64,000 bases of DNA from Porphyra umbilicalis (lineage: Eukaryota > Rhodophyta > Bangiophyceae > Bangiales > Bangiaceae). Where the stretch lies: positions 1 to 64,000 of the forward strand of contig KV918959.1 of the NCBI GenBank assembly GCA_002049455.2, written 5' to 3'. Positions 8,900 through 18,325 of the stretch are shown piece by piece (within the stretch, counting starts at the first letter, position 1; each line of letters starts with the position of its first letter). The notes beneath the pieces were generated by a model. That model did no database searches, was not told where the DNA came from, and was given only the letters and a program-made list of their open reading frames with translations. The translations under genes were made by a program, and so were the position numbers.

Positions 8900-11701
8900 A
8901 TGGTCCCCGCCGCCGGCATGGAGTCGTTGGCTGAGGTGGCCGCCTCGGAAGCGGCCGCTGACGTGGCGGCTGGTGTCAAGGTGGCGGCCGAGCACGCCTT
9001 CCACCTCCGCACCGGGGATGTGGTGATGCTTCTCCTGACCTTGACGGTCGTCTTTCGGCTCATCAACCACCACTTTTTCCGGCTGCCAACGAGTATCTTT
9101 ATGTCGCTGGCGGCGATTGCGTCCACGTCTGTGTTGCTGGCCCTCACCTACGTGCCGGGCATGGGCGTCTCGGCCGCCCTTGACGGGCTACAAGCGTTCC
9201 TCCGCGACTTCCCAGACCTGCTCCTCAACTACATGCTCGGCTTTTTACTCTTTGCAGCGGCCTTGGAGGTCGACCTCCGTGCGCTCTCCCGCATCCGCAC
9301 GACGGTGTTTGCGCTGTCGGTCTTTTCGACGGCTATTTCGACGCTCCTCGTGTCGGCGCTTACCTACCTCCTCCTCCTCCGCATTGCGCCGATGGACTAC
9401 ATGTGGTGCCTGCTGTTTGGGGCCATTGTGTCGCCGACCGACCCGGTGGCGGTCGTCGCCATCCTCAACGATAAGCCGGACCTGATCCCCCTGTCGACGC
9501 GCTACTTTGTGCTTGGTGAGTCGCTCTTTAATGACGCCGTCGGCGTCGTGCTGTACCTCGGCTTTGTCGAAACGGTGGAGAAACCCGACATGCCCGTCGT
9601 CGAGGTGCTCCGCGTTTTCGCGCGCGGCTTTGTCCTCGAGTGTGCGAGCGGCATTGCCATTGGCGTCGTGCTGTCGTGGGTGGCCTACTCGGCGATGCTG
9701 GCCGTGGATGATTCGCTGCTGGAAGTGACCATCTCCATCGTGCTCGTTTCCAACATTAATCTCGCGTGCAGCTACTTTCACGCGTCCATCCCGCTTGCGA
9801 GCGTGACGGCCGGCTTGCTGATTGGCAATTATGGGGTGGCCGACGCCATGTCCGAGTCCAGCTCCGCCCTCTTCCATCAGCTGTGGTCGTTCCTCGACGA
9901 GACGCTCAACTCGGTGCTCTTCCTCCTCATTGGCGCGGCGGACTTGTTTTGGCGGCCGCAGGATATCGGGCTGGCACCAACGACGGCCATCGTTGTCGGC
10001 ACCGTGTGCATCTCCCTCTTTGCGCGCGCCCTGTCGGTGGCCACCCCGCTGCTCGTCATTGTCGGCATCGAGTCGTTGACCAAACTCCGCCTCCGCCACA
10101 AGGCGGTGCGCTACCGCGGCGGCACCATTGGCGTCTTGACCTGGGGCGGCATGCGCGGGGGCATCAGCATTGCCCTCGCGCTCGGCGTCCCCGACGCGTT
10201 TGTGCAACACGCGCTCCCGGGACACCTCAGCCCCGGGCAGCTCATCTTCCTCATGACCTTTACGCTCGTGCTCTTTTCCCTCGGCGCCCAAGGGCTGCTA
10301 TTTGAGAAGTTTGTGCACCTCTTTCAAGACCTCTCCTACGTGTACCTACCACACGGGGGGCTGTCGACGTTCAAGTCGTCCATGTCACTCAACTTTGGGG
10401 ACAACATGTCACATGCGAGTCTCGGCCCTGAACTTTCGGATGCCGGCTCCGTGACGGGGAGTTGGGGGTGGCCCGCCGACGACGAGGGGTCGTTTGAGCG
10501 GGCGATTGCTGTCGCGGAGGATGCCGTGCCGCCACCGCCAATGGGTAATGGTAACGTTCGCAACGGCGGGGGTGGCGACCAACCCGCGAACGACCCGTCG
10601 AGCGCCTCCCCGCACCGGTCCATTGCGGACATGGTCGCACACGCGGACCTCTTCTCCACTGAGGACCTCGACGAGGACCCGTGCCCGTCGCCCTCGTCGA
10701 TGGGCGCCGGGCGGTTGCAACGGAGCCACTCGTTTGGGGGCCCCGGCGACTCGTCGGGTGCCGTCGCGCCACCTTCGCACGCCCGCTACTCATCGTCAAC
10801 GTTTGATGACCTCGAGCCGCTGACGCCACTGCCCAACATGGGGGACCTACTGCGGCGACTGCAAGGCCCCGTCGGTCGCCTCTTCCCACTGCGCGTGCCG
10901 GGGCAGCGGGGGCGGGGCGGGGGGGTGGGGGGCACCGCCGCCGCCGTCGGCGGCCGCCGCGGCCTACTCGACACGATCATTGATGAGCGGGCCGAGTACG
11001 ACGAGGAGGACCCTCCCGGGGCGGCGGCCGCCGCAGAACCCCCATCGCACCCGCTCCGCCGGTCGGTGACGGCCCCGGTCGGCAGTGGTGGGCCGTTTGG
11101 GGGCGGCCTCCACCCGTCCCAATGGCCAGACGGTGGGCAGTTGGAGACGCCGCCATCGTCGCCTGTCGTGCCACGCGGGCCGGCCCTGCCACCGCCGCCA
11201 CCGGTCATGGGGAACAGCCGAAGCAGCTTTGGCAGCCTCGTCGTTATGCCCGATGGGACAGGGACGGTCGGCGGAGTGCCCCCGCCGCCCGCCTTGCCGG
11301 CAGCAGCGTCGGCGGCGGTGGCGGCGGCGGCGGCGACGGCGGGAGGACGTGCCCACCGCCTCCCCGACCGGGAGGAAGGGGCTGGGCTGCCGTGGGCGCC
11401 ACCAGGCGCTGCCGCCGGCCACGCCCGCGCGACCGGGGGTGACAGCCTGAGCAGCTTTGGGAGCATCGTCATCCACGGGGAGGACGTGGCGTTCGGTGTG
11501 GGGGCGAGCGGGAGCGTGCCCCCGTTGGACGGTGGTGGCCGCCGGCAACCTCCGCCGCGGCCGGCGCACCCGCTCTTCCCGCCGGCCGCGGAGGACGAGG
11601 AGGAACTGCCGCCGACAGCACAGCCGTTGCCATCATCTGGCGATGGGACGTGCGGCGCACGCCGGCCACGCACGCCCGACGGTCGGGACGGCGCCGGCTG
11701 A
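8900..11701 (+). CDS. CPA1-family Na+/H+ exchanger (NhaP/NHX-like)
   Basis: A 933-residue cation/proton antiporter, starting at an ATG in a strong context (CACCATGG). Residues 45 to about 475 form a multi-span membrane domain of around 12 helices. Hallmarks include SPTDPVAV (about residue 175), GESLFNDAVG (about 205, with the Asn-Asp pair needed for ion exchange), LLIGAADLF and TWGGMRGG (about 415). The family exchanges Na+ (or K+) for H+ across the plasma membrane, vacuole or plastid envelope; the location cannot be told from sequence. Residues 480-933 are a long, hydrophilic Pro/Gly/Ser-rich cytosolic tail with two copies of a short motif (SSFGSLVV near 775, SSFGSIVI near 851) that could be a docking or phosphorylation site. 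The membrane domain has ordinary length; the tail is unusually long. Confidence 0.92.
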   Translation: MVPAAGMESLAEVAASEAAADVAAGVKVAAEHAFHLRTGDVVMLLLTLTVVFRLINHHFFRLPTSIFMSLAAIASTSVLLALTYVPGMGVSAALDGLQAFLRDFPDLLLNYMLGFLLFAAALEVDLRALSRIRTTVFALSVFSTAISTLLVSALTYLLLLRIAPMDYMWCLLFGAIVSPTDPVAVVAILNDKPDLIPLSTRYFVLGESLFNDAVGVVLYLGFVETVEKPDMPVVEVLRVFARGFVLECASGIAIGVVLSWVAYSAMLAVDDSLLEVTISIVLVSNINLACSYFHASIPLASVTAGLLIGNYGVADAMSESSSALFHQLWSFLDETLNSVLFLLIGAADLFWRPQDIGLAPTTAIVVGTVCISLFARALSVATPLLVIVGIESLTKLRLRHKAVRYRGGTIGVLTWGGMRGGISIALALGVPDAFVQHALPGHLSPGQLIFLMTFTLVLFSLGAQGLLFEKFVHLFQDLSYVYLPHGGLSTFKSSMSLNFGDNMSHASLGPELSDAGSVTGSWGWPADDEGSFERAIAVAEDAVPPPPMGNGNVRNGGGGDQPANDPSSASPHRSIADMVAHADLFSTEDLDEDPCPSPSSMGAGRLQRSHSFGGPGDSSGAVAPPSHARYSSSTFDDLEPLTPLPNMGDLLRRLQGPVGRLFPLRVPGQRGRGGGVGGTAAAVGGRRGLLDTIIDERAEYDEEDPPGAAAAAEPPSHPLRRSVTAPVGSGGPFGGGLHPSQWPDGGQLETPPSSPVVPRGPALPPPPPVMGNSRSSFGSLVVMPDGTGTVGGVPPPPALPAAASAAVAAAAATAGGRAHRLPDREEGAGLPWAPPGAAAGHARATGGDSLSSFGSIVIHGEDVAFGVGASGSVPPLDGGGRRQPPPRPAHPLFPPAAEDEEELPPTAQPLPSSGDGTCGARRPRTPDGRDGAG

Positions 11702-13025
11702 GCTGCGCTTGTGTTTGAAGGCTTTGGGTCCGAGGCAGGGGGAGGAGGGGGAGGTGGGAGGTTGATTGGCGGGCCTGGGCAACCGTTTTGTTGGTGGGTA
11801 GAGTGTCGGGCTGGTGCCGCGTGGGGAGCTGTGGCCATCGTGTCGCCGTCAACGGTGACGTGTGCGCGTACAGTTGAAGCTAGCCTCGGTGTTTTAGGAG
11901 CAGCGCGTGGCGGCCTCAACACCACGACATTGACGTCTGCCCTTTGCTTCCGTGTCTGCCGGTCTGTCTGTCTGCATGGCCACCCGCAGCGCAGCGGCAG
12001 GCGACCAAGCGGCGGCCGAGGCGCGCTGCGGGCGCACCACGCCACCGTAGCGCTGGCGCGGCACCACGGGCGGCCGTCGGTGCGGGGGGGGATGGAAACG
12101 CCGGCGGCGGCACCGCTGTCGCGCCGCAGCCCCGTCGACTGCTGCGAGCCGCCGACGGCGACGACGCCGCGGCGCGTCCCGCCTCACCCCGACGCGCCGA
12201 CGAGGTCGGCGCAACGCGCCGCGGCGGGTGCACGCGGCTGCCCCCCGCGCGCGCCCTTGCGTACCCGCCGCGGTGTCAGGGGCGGCGCTCAACACACAGC
12301 GCCCACGGCGGCCCGTTGCGGCGCGCCGTGGCGCCGCGCCTGCGCCCGTCGGCCACGGCCGTGGCCGCCGCCGCCGCCGCTGTCGCCGTCGTTGGCACCA
12401 CCGCCACTGCGGTGCTGCCGGCGGCTGGGACGCTGGCGGCACTTGCCCCCACGCCCGCGCCCGCGCCCGCCGCCACCGCCGCCACCGCCGCCGACGCTGC
12501 CGCCGCCGACGTTTTGCCACGGTGGCGGCCGGTGCCCGCGGCGGTGGCTGCCGGTCAACGGTGGCTGCCGGTCAAGGCTGCACAGGCGGCGGCGGTGGCG
12601 GCAGTGGTGGCGTCGGCCGCGGCCGCGGCGGCAGCAGTGGTGGCGTCGGCCGCGGCCGCGGCGGCGGCGCCACTCGCTGGCGACGCGCCGCCACGGCCGT
12701 GGCCCGCCCCCGCGGCAGCAGCTGCCGCGAAAGGATGCCGAGGCGGTGGCGCCCGCAGCAGCGACAACGTCGGCTGTGGCCGCGGCGGCGACGGTAGCGG
12801 CGGCAGCGGCCGCCTCAATCGTGCTTGGTGTCGAGTTTGGCTCAACGACAACCACGGCCGAAACACATGGAGGATGGGAGAGCCTTTGTCGGGCGGTCTG
12901 AAAGCGCAACGGCCGAGAACGGGGCATCGATGGCCGCCCCTCACCCCCCCTGCGTATCCTCTCTCCGCGCCGCTCGCGCGAGGGCGCCACCTCCCCAATA
13001 GGCACCACATGGTGCCAGGACGGCA
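11702..13025. other. GC-rich low-complexity stretch, no supported gene
   Basis: From about 12030 to 12840 the DNA is dominated by CCG, GCC and GGC blocks, and many frames are open on both strands only because stops are rare at this composition. None gives a recognisable domain or a convincing ATG start. No gene is called. Confidence 0.4.
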
Positions 13026-13130
13026 GCGTGCCGTGTCTTGTGGTGACCACAAGGACGATAGCGTGGCGTGGCTTGTGGTGACCGCACGGACGACAGCGTG
13101 GCGTGGCTTGTGGTAACCACAAGGGCGACA
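13026..13130 (+). repeat. 35-bp tandem repeat, three copies
   Basis: Three head-to-tail copies of a 35-base unit at 13026-13060, 13061-13095 and 13096-13130, starting GCGTGGCGTGGCTTGTGGT and ending in CGACA (CGATA in copy one), followed by a partial, diverged copy. There are no spacers between units. It is a minisatellite; no coding or regulatory role is evident. Confidence 0.9.
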
Positions 13131-15054
13131 GTGCGGCGTGACCTCGTGTCGGGACTCCCTCTTGGTTCTCGCCAGCTGGTCAGCAGCTATTTGTGTCTCT
13201 GGTCAGAGAACATCTGGTCGGCCGCGGCGTGTGGCGACTCGCACCCCCCACGTCGTCGGCCACGGTCGCCCGGCGGCGCCCCCGCCCGCGTCGCCGCCGC
13301 GGCGGCGGCGTGGCCTCACCGGCGCCCACCCACGCGGGGGCGTGGAAACGCCGGCGGCCGCTGCGGCGGCCCGCAGTGGCGGCGGCGGGCCCGCACCCCA
13401 CCGGCGCCCGCGCGTCGCGCCCGCCGCCGCCGCCGCCGCGGCGGGCCCGCCACCCGCGCCCGGCCGTCGGCGCCACCCGACGCGCGCCGCGCCGCTGCCC
13501 CGTCGGCGCCGCCGCGCGTAGAGGGGTGTGCGCGCGCGGCCCGCCGCCCGCGTCTGCCGCCGGTGGTGTACGAGCTGGGCGGGCAGACGGTGGGCACGGG
13601 GACCCACTGGGCGACGGCCCCGCCGGTCGGCCGCGCCGCGCACGACGGCGGCATGGCGCCGTACAGCGGGGTGGGCGCGGTGACGGCCAACCGCGCGGTC
13701 GTGCCCGCCGACACGGTCGCCGCCGGTGGGGCGACCGCGGCGGCGGCGGCGGCGACGCAGGAGACAGGGGCTGGCCTGCTGTGGTCGCCCACCAAGCGCT
13801 GAGGTTGGCCACGCCTGCTTGGTCGCAGGCCACAGCAACAGCAGCGTTGGGAGCATCACAGGTACAGTGCGTGGCGGCCACAACGGCATGACCTGCCCAC
13901 ACCTGCAGTGCTCTTTCAGGTCTGTGTCTAGGATGCACGACCACGCGGGCAGTCGGCGCTGGTGCAGGCGCCTGGTGCCGCGGGAGCAGGCGCTCCTCTT
14001 CGTCGCACGCGCCACCGTACCCCCAGGAGGGCTGTCGATGGCGCGCACCGCGAGCGGCGGCTGCTCTCCCACGCAGCGCGCCGCCAAGCTCCGACCGCCA
14101 AGCAGACCGCCGCCGGCACTCAGCCTTCCCCGCCATTCTCCCCGCCGACGCCGCCGCGGTGGGGGTTGGGCGTCCATGCCGCTCGGCGGCGGCAAGCGGG
14201 CGCACGGTGCGCCATGTGCCACTTGGTTGCCGTCGGCTGACGACGTCGCCATGGACGCTGGCGCGTGGCGGCACCTCGTGCGGCTTCCTCTGCCCCCCTC
14301 AAGGTTGCTTGGGCCGGGTGTGGGCCGCCTCTGGCGAGGACCACGGCTCGAGTCGACCCTTTTGCGCGTGCCAGCCCGCCCAGGTGCGTGGCGATCGACA
14401 CTGACGCGGAGGCGGTCCGCCGCTACCACGCTTGGGGATTACAAGACAGCTTTGGGTGGACTTTTGTGATGCCTTTTGTACGTGCCCGGCGCAGGGGACC
14501 GCAGAGGGAGTCGCAGCGTCCCGCGCGCCGCTACCGGCGAGGGCGACGGAGCGCTGTTGTTGCCATCTTGCTCCGTCTGATCCTTCCTTCGTCATTTCAC
14601 AGTTTGCAGTTCCGGCTGACACTTGGTGCAGAAACTTGTCAGATTTGTCAAGTACTGTACTGCGTTTGGGTGTCGGTCTGTCGGTGGAGACGCTCTCAGA
14701 GCCTGACAAGGGGGACCGATCTGTTTTTTGCACTGGAATTATGATTCTTCAAACAGGAAAACGGGCCACCAAGCGGCTCCAAACAGCCGAAAACCTTTGG
14801 GCTTTTGACGACGGTTTTGAGCCCGCTGCGCCGCGGCAGCGGCGGCCCAGGGCCGAGCAGACCCTCCGCGGTGCGCCGGCAGCGGCGGCAAGCCGGCCGC
14901 CACCCCCCCCCCCCGTGAGGCGCCGTCAACCCGCCGTTGCTCGCGCGCCGTCGACCCACCCGCTTTCGAGCGCCATCGGCGTGCCGCGGCGCGGCCGCCG
15001 CGTTTGCAACAAACCGAATGCGGGGGGTCCCCCCGCCCCCCCCCGCCCCTGCCC
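13131..15054. other. GC-rich stretch without a recognised gene
   Basis: An open plus-strand frame to 13802 has a somewhat protein-like end (an Ala-rich segment ending LLWSPTKR), but no upstream ATG lies in frame and no family is recognised. 13803-14750 is of ordinary composition and carries nothing I can name. 14750-15054 probably holds the 3' end of the glycine-rich gene. Confidence 0.35.
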
Positions 15055-16354
15055 CTACGAGTTGTTGATCGCCCCGGTGCCCGCGTTGCCGCCCGCCCCC
15101 CCCGACGCAACGCCCGCGCGGGCGCCGGCCCCACCATTGCCGCCACCGGTCACGGTGCCCGCGGCGGCGGGCACAAACGACCCCCCACCCCCGTTTGTGA
15201 TGGTCACGTCCGACCCCGCGCCGCCTGCGCCGCCGCGGATGGCGGCGGGCGGGATGACGAGGCCGATCCCGACGCCGCCCGCGCCGCCCGCGCCGCCGGC
15301 GCCGCCAATCGTCACGGGCCCGGCGGCGGCGCCGATAAAGTCGCCGCCGCCCCCGTTGGTGGTGGCCACGCCGCCGCCCGTTGGTGCCGGGCGCGCCAAT
15401 CGCGTGGCGCCCAGACCCGCCATGGCCGGTCGCGCCGCCGGCGCCGCCAATGGCGCCGCCCGCAGAGCCGGCGCCAAACAATGACCCGCCACCCCCGTTG
15501 GTGATCGTCACGTCGCCCGAGTCGCCCCCACAGTCGGTAAGCGAGGGGTTCACCGAGTCCGTACCACCCGCCCCCCCCGAGCCGCCATCTCCGCCAATGG
15601 TGACGGGCCCAGACCCCGCTGCGACAAAGTCCCCACCGCCCCCATCAGTGACCGACACGTCTCCGGACAAGCCACCGCCAAAGGAACCTGAAACGTCACC
15701 AGCGCCGCCGTTCCCCCCAAAGCCACCGCTTCCGCCAGCGGTCACCGCGCCAGCGGCTGGCGCGACAAAATCGCCGCCGCCACTGTTGACAATCTCTACG
15801 TTGCCTGCATCCCCACCAGTGCCGCCGAACGAACCGCCCCCCGACCCGCTGTTCCCCCCGTTGCCACCACTACCGCCAATGACAACCGCACCCCCTCCGG
15901 GACCGGCCAGCACACCACCCCCCGACAGCGAGATGTCGACGCTGCCCGAGTTACCGCCATCGCCGGCCATGCTGAAAATGAGGGCGCCCGGGACGGCGAT
16001 CGTGCCGCCCGACCCGGCATTGCCGCCACTCCCTCCACTACCACCGATGGTGATGGGGCGCGGTGGCAGTGGCGCGGTGGAGGTTGTCGCCGCCGACGCG
16101 GTCCAGGCCGTCGGCGAGGGGGGTCGGCGGCGGCACCACCCGCAGCAATCACTCCCGCCGGCGTGGTGAAAAAGACGGTCGTTGGAGGGCCTGCGCCGCC
16201 ACTGACAAACGTGAATTGCTTGGCCGATGGGGCGACCAGGCGACTGTCGGTCTGCCGCCACTGGTACGCCGTTGACGCCGAGCCTCCCAGCAGCGGCAAC
16301 GATTGCGACGAGGGTGGTGGCCACAATGGCTGACGCCCGACGTGGAAGCGCCAT
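15055..16354 (-). CDS. Secreted glycine-rich repeat protein
   Basis: The likely start is the ATG at 16354, followed by a signal-peptide-like segment (MALPRR, then a hydrophobic Ala/Val/Ile core). The body is a chain of imperfect repeats of about 45 residues alternating a DVTITNGGGG-type strand with a GPVTIGGDGGSGG-type glycine loop; at least seven repeats are seen. The pattern recalls beta-helical, extracellular glycine-rich proteins of cell walls (superficially like mycobacterial PE_PGRS). The reading frame is not continuous: a protein-like piece around 16140-16260 (QFTFVSGGAG, TTPAGVIAAGG) lies in a second frame, and the last repeats (about 15055-15400, ending GAINNS) lie in a third. Indels in G/C runs or short introns could explain this. 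Function is unknown; a wall or extracellular matrix role is inferred from composition and the leader. Confidence 0.6.
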
Positions 16355-17276
16355 CGTGCCGGCTATCTCGCAGACGCTGGCAGACGGAGCGAGGCGGCTT
16401 GTTGGCGGAGGAGACAAAGGGCGTGCCGCCGATCTCACCTGTGGTGACAGTGAGAGGCAGAGGCGGGAGTGCCGACTCGCCGGTCAATGGAGCAGAGGGC
16501 GCCCGCGCCTGGCAGATATAGCCGTGCCACGCGGTTCGTCGCGCCCTGCCCCGCCATCCGACCGCCGCGGCACAGACACTCTTGGGTGTCGCGGCGGTGC
16601 TCCACCCTTGATCCTGTGGAGATACGGAGCGCCCCAGACCAATGGCAGGGGAAGCGTCCCACCATGTTGGCGCATCACAAAAAAGACCGCGGAACGCAAC
16701 GAACACAGCCTCGGAGTCTGCGCATTAAAGTCGTTTACTGGCAGGCACGACGTCCGTGGTTCTTCTTTGCACTGCTGGACTCGCCTGGAAATCTCCGTGC
16801 GTGCGCACGTGCGCTTGACAGAATTCTGTCATTCTAGAATGAACGGACACGCAAAGGTGTGGCACACAGGTGGTTTTGGCCATTCTGCGTCGTACAGCCA
16901 AGTTCCCTGTCCGGGTTTCATAGTTTTCAGTTTTGGCTCAGCCGAGATGCCGGAACTTGCCAGCATTTGCGAGTACTGCATTCCTCGTGGCGCCGAGCAA
17001 GTCGCGGCTCTTCCACCGTTTTGCATCCTCGTGGTGGTCCAGGCTCTTGCAGGCACTCGCCCTGCGCCGGGCTTCTGGTGGTGGAGGTGGGCGCCACGAC
17101 CGATAGACCATCGCTGTCCCGAAACCGACCCCCACCCCTGGCGTGCTGCCGCGCCGCCCCTGCTCTGCCGTCTAGTGTTCCACGTTTACCCTTGCGCTGC
17201 ACCCCTCCCCTCCCGTTCTCTCGGCTGCACACAGCACCTGCTCCTCTGTGCTCGGTCGACGGACCGCCGTGTGGTC
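16355..17276. other. Divergent intergenic region
   Basis: Lies between the starts of the glycine-rich gene (-) and the membrane-protein gene (+). Composition is ordinary, with an AT-richer patch around 16670-16960. No gene, repeat or clear promoter motif is seen. Confidence 0.4.
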
Positions 17277-18325
17277 ATGGCTATGACCGCGGGCCCAATG
17301 GCCGCCTTCCTCGCGCCCCTGCCCGCCGGCATGGGCGGCACGAGCACCGCCATTGTCGGCAGCGCACCCCCCACCCTCCTCGGCGGCCGCCACCGGCCAG
17401 CCTTGCGAGCTGCCGCGCCGCAGCGGCGGCGGACGACCTCCCCCCCGCCCCCGGTCGCCCCCGTCGTGGCCGTGTCGCAGCCGCCCAACCCCGAGTCGCC
17501 CGACAAGGCGCAACCCCCCCCCCGGCGCCGTGGGTGCGCTCTTCCCCCACCCCCGGGGACATGCTGTTTGGCATCCCACCGCCCAGCACCCCCGAGCTGG
17601 TCGACGGCGTGCCCGCCGACGAGCTGGCCGCCTCCCCCAGCTCCCGCCTCCGCAACACGTCGGCGCGGGCGGTGGTGGTGGCCACCGCCTGGGTGGGCCT
17701 GCTCCTCTCCGTGTCGGCACTCGCGCCGCCGGGGTGTGCGCTCGCGCCGGTCCTGACGCAAGGCCCTGGCCTCGGGGCGCACCCGCTCGCGGCGGCGCTG
17801 TGGGGGCTCCGCGCCTGCCTCGTTGCCGCCGCCGCCATCCTCCTGACGCCGGGCAGCCGGGATCAGCGGCTGCCGACGTGGGTTTTTTTGGGCGTCTCGC
17901 TGGCGGGCGGCGGCGGCTTTGTACTCGGCCCGTACCTCGCGCTGCGGCGCTACCGCCCGGCGGTGGGGCGGTCGGAGCTCGGGGCCATGGCACGCATGTC
18001 GGAAGGCCGCATGTTTTCGAGCCTCTTCCTCGGCTTGGCCGCCATTGCGGTCATTGGTGTTGCTGTATCGTTTGGGGGCGTCGGTCTGGGGGGTGCCCGC
18101 GCGCTGCTGATGGAGGACGCGTGGACGTGGGCGGCGGCCGTCGACGTGCTGTACCTGTGGGTGGCGCTGTGGGGGCCGCTGTGTGAGGACATGCGGAGGC
18201 GGGGGTTGTACGAGGCGAGCTCCTTTGCGGATAACTTGTTGGCGGCGGGTGTTGTTGTCGGTGGCCCGTTGGGTGTGTTGCTCTACGGCGTGCTCCGCCC
18301 AAAGCTGGAAGACCGCCGCGACTGA
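17277..18325 (+). CDS. Predicted plastid-targeted multi-span membrane protein, frame change at a C10 run
   Basis: From the ATG at 17561 a 254-residue product begins MLFGIPPPSTPELVDG. It has about six hydrophobic segments, one with FVLGPYLALR and one with YLWVALWGPLCEDMRRRG, then ends in KLEDRRD. The layout and the GPL-EDMRRRG segment recall small plastid/cyanobacterial membrane proteins of unknown function (DUF2834-like); this is tentative. Upstream, an ATG at 17277 opens an 80-residue Ala/Pro/Arg/Ser-rich leader (MAMTAGPMAAF) that looks like a plastid transit peptide, but it is in a different frame. The two frames meet at a run of ten Cs (17514-17523), where one base more would join them. 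I take 17277 as the likely true start; 17561 is the conservative one. Confidence 0.6.

Noticed and set aside
13026-13130. Possible CRISPR array
   Set aside because: The repeats abut one another with no spacers, and the setting is eukaryotic.
14432-15484. Plus-strand frame opposite the glycine-rich protein
   Set aside because: It is the antisense of the glycine repeats (Pro/Ala-rich) and has no independent support.
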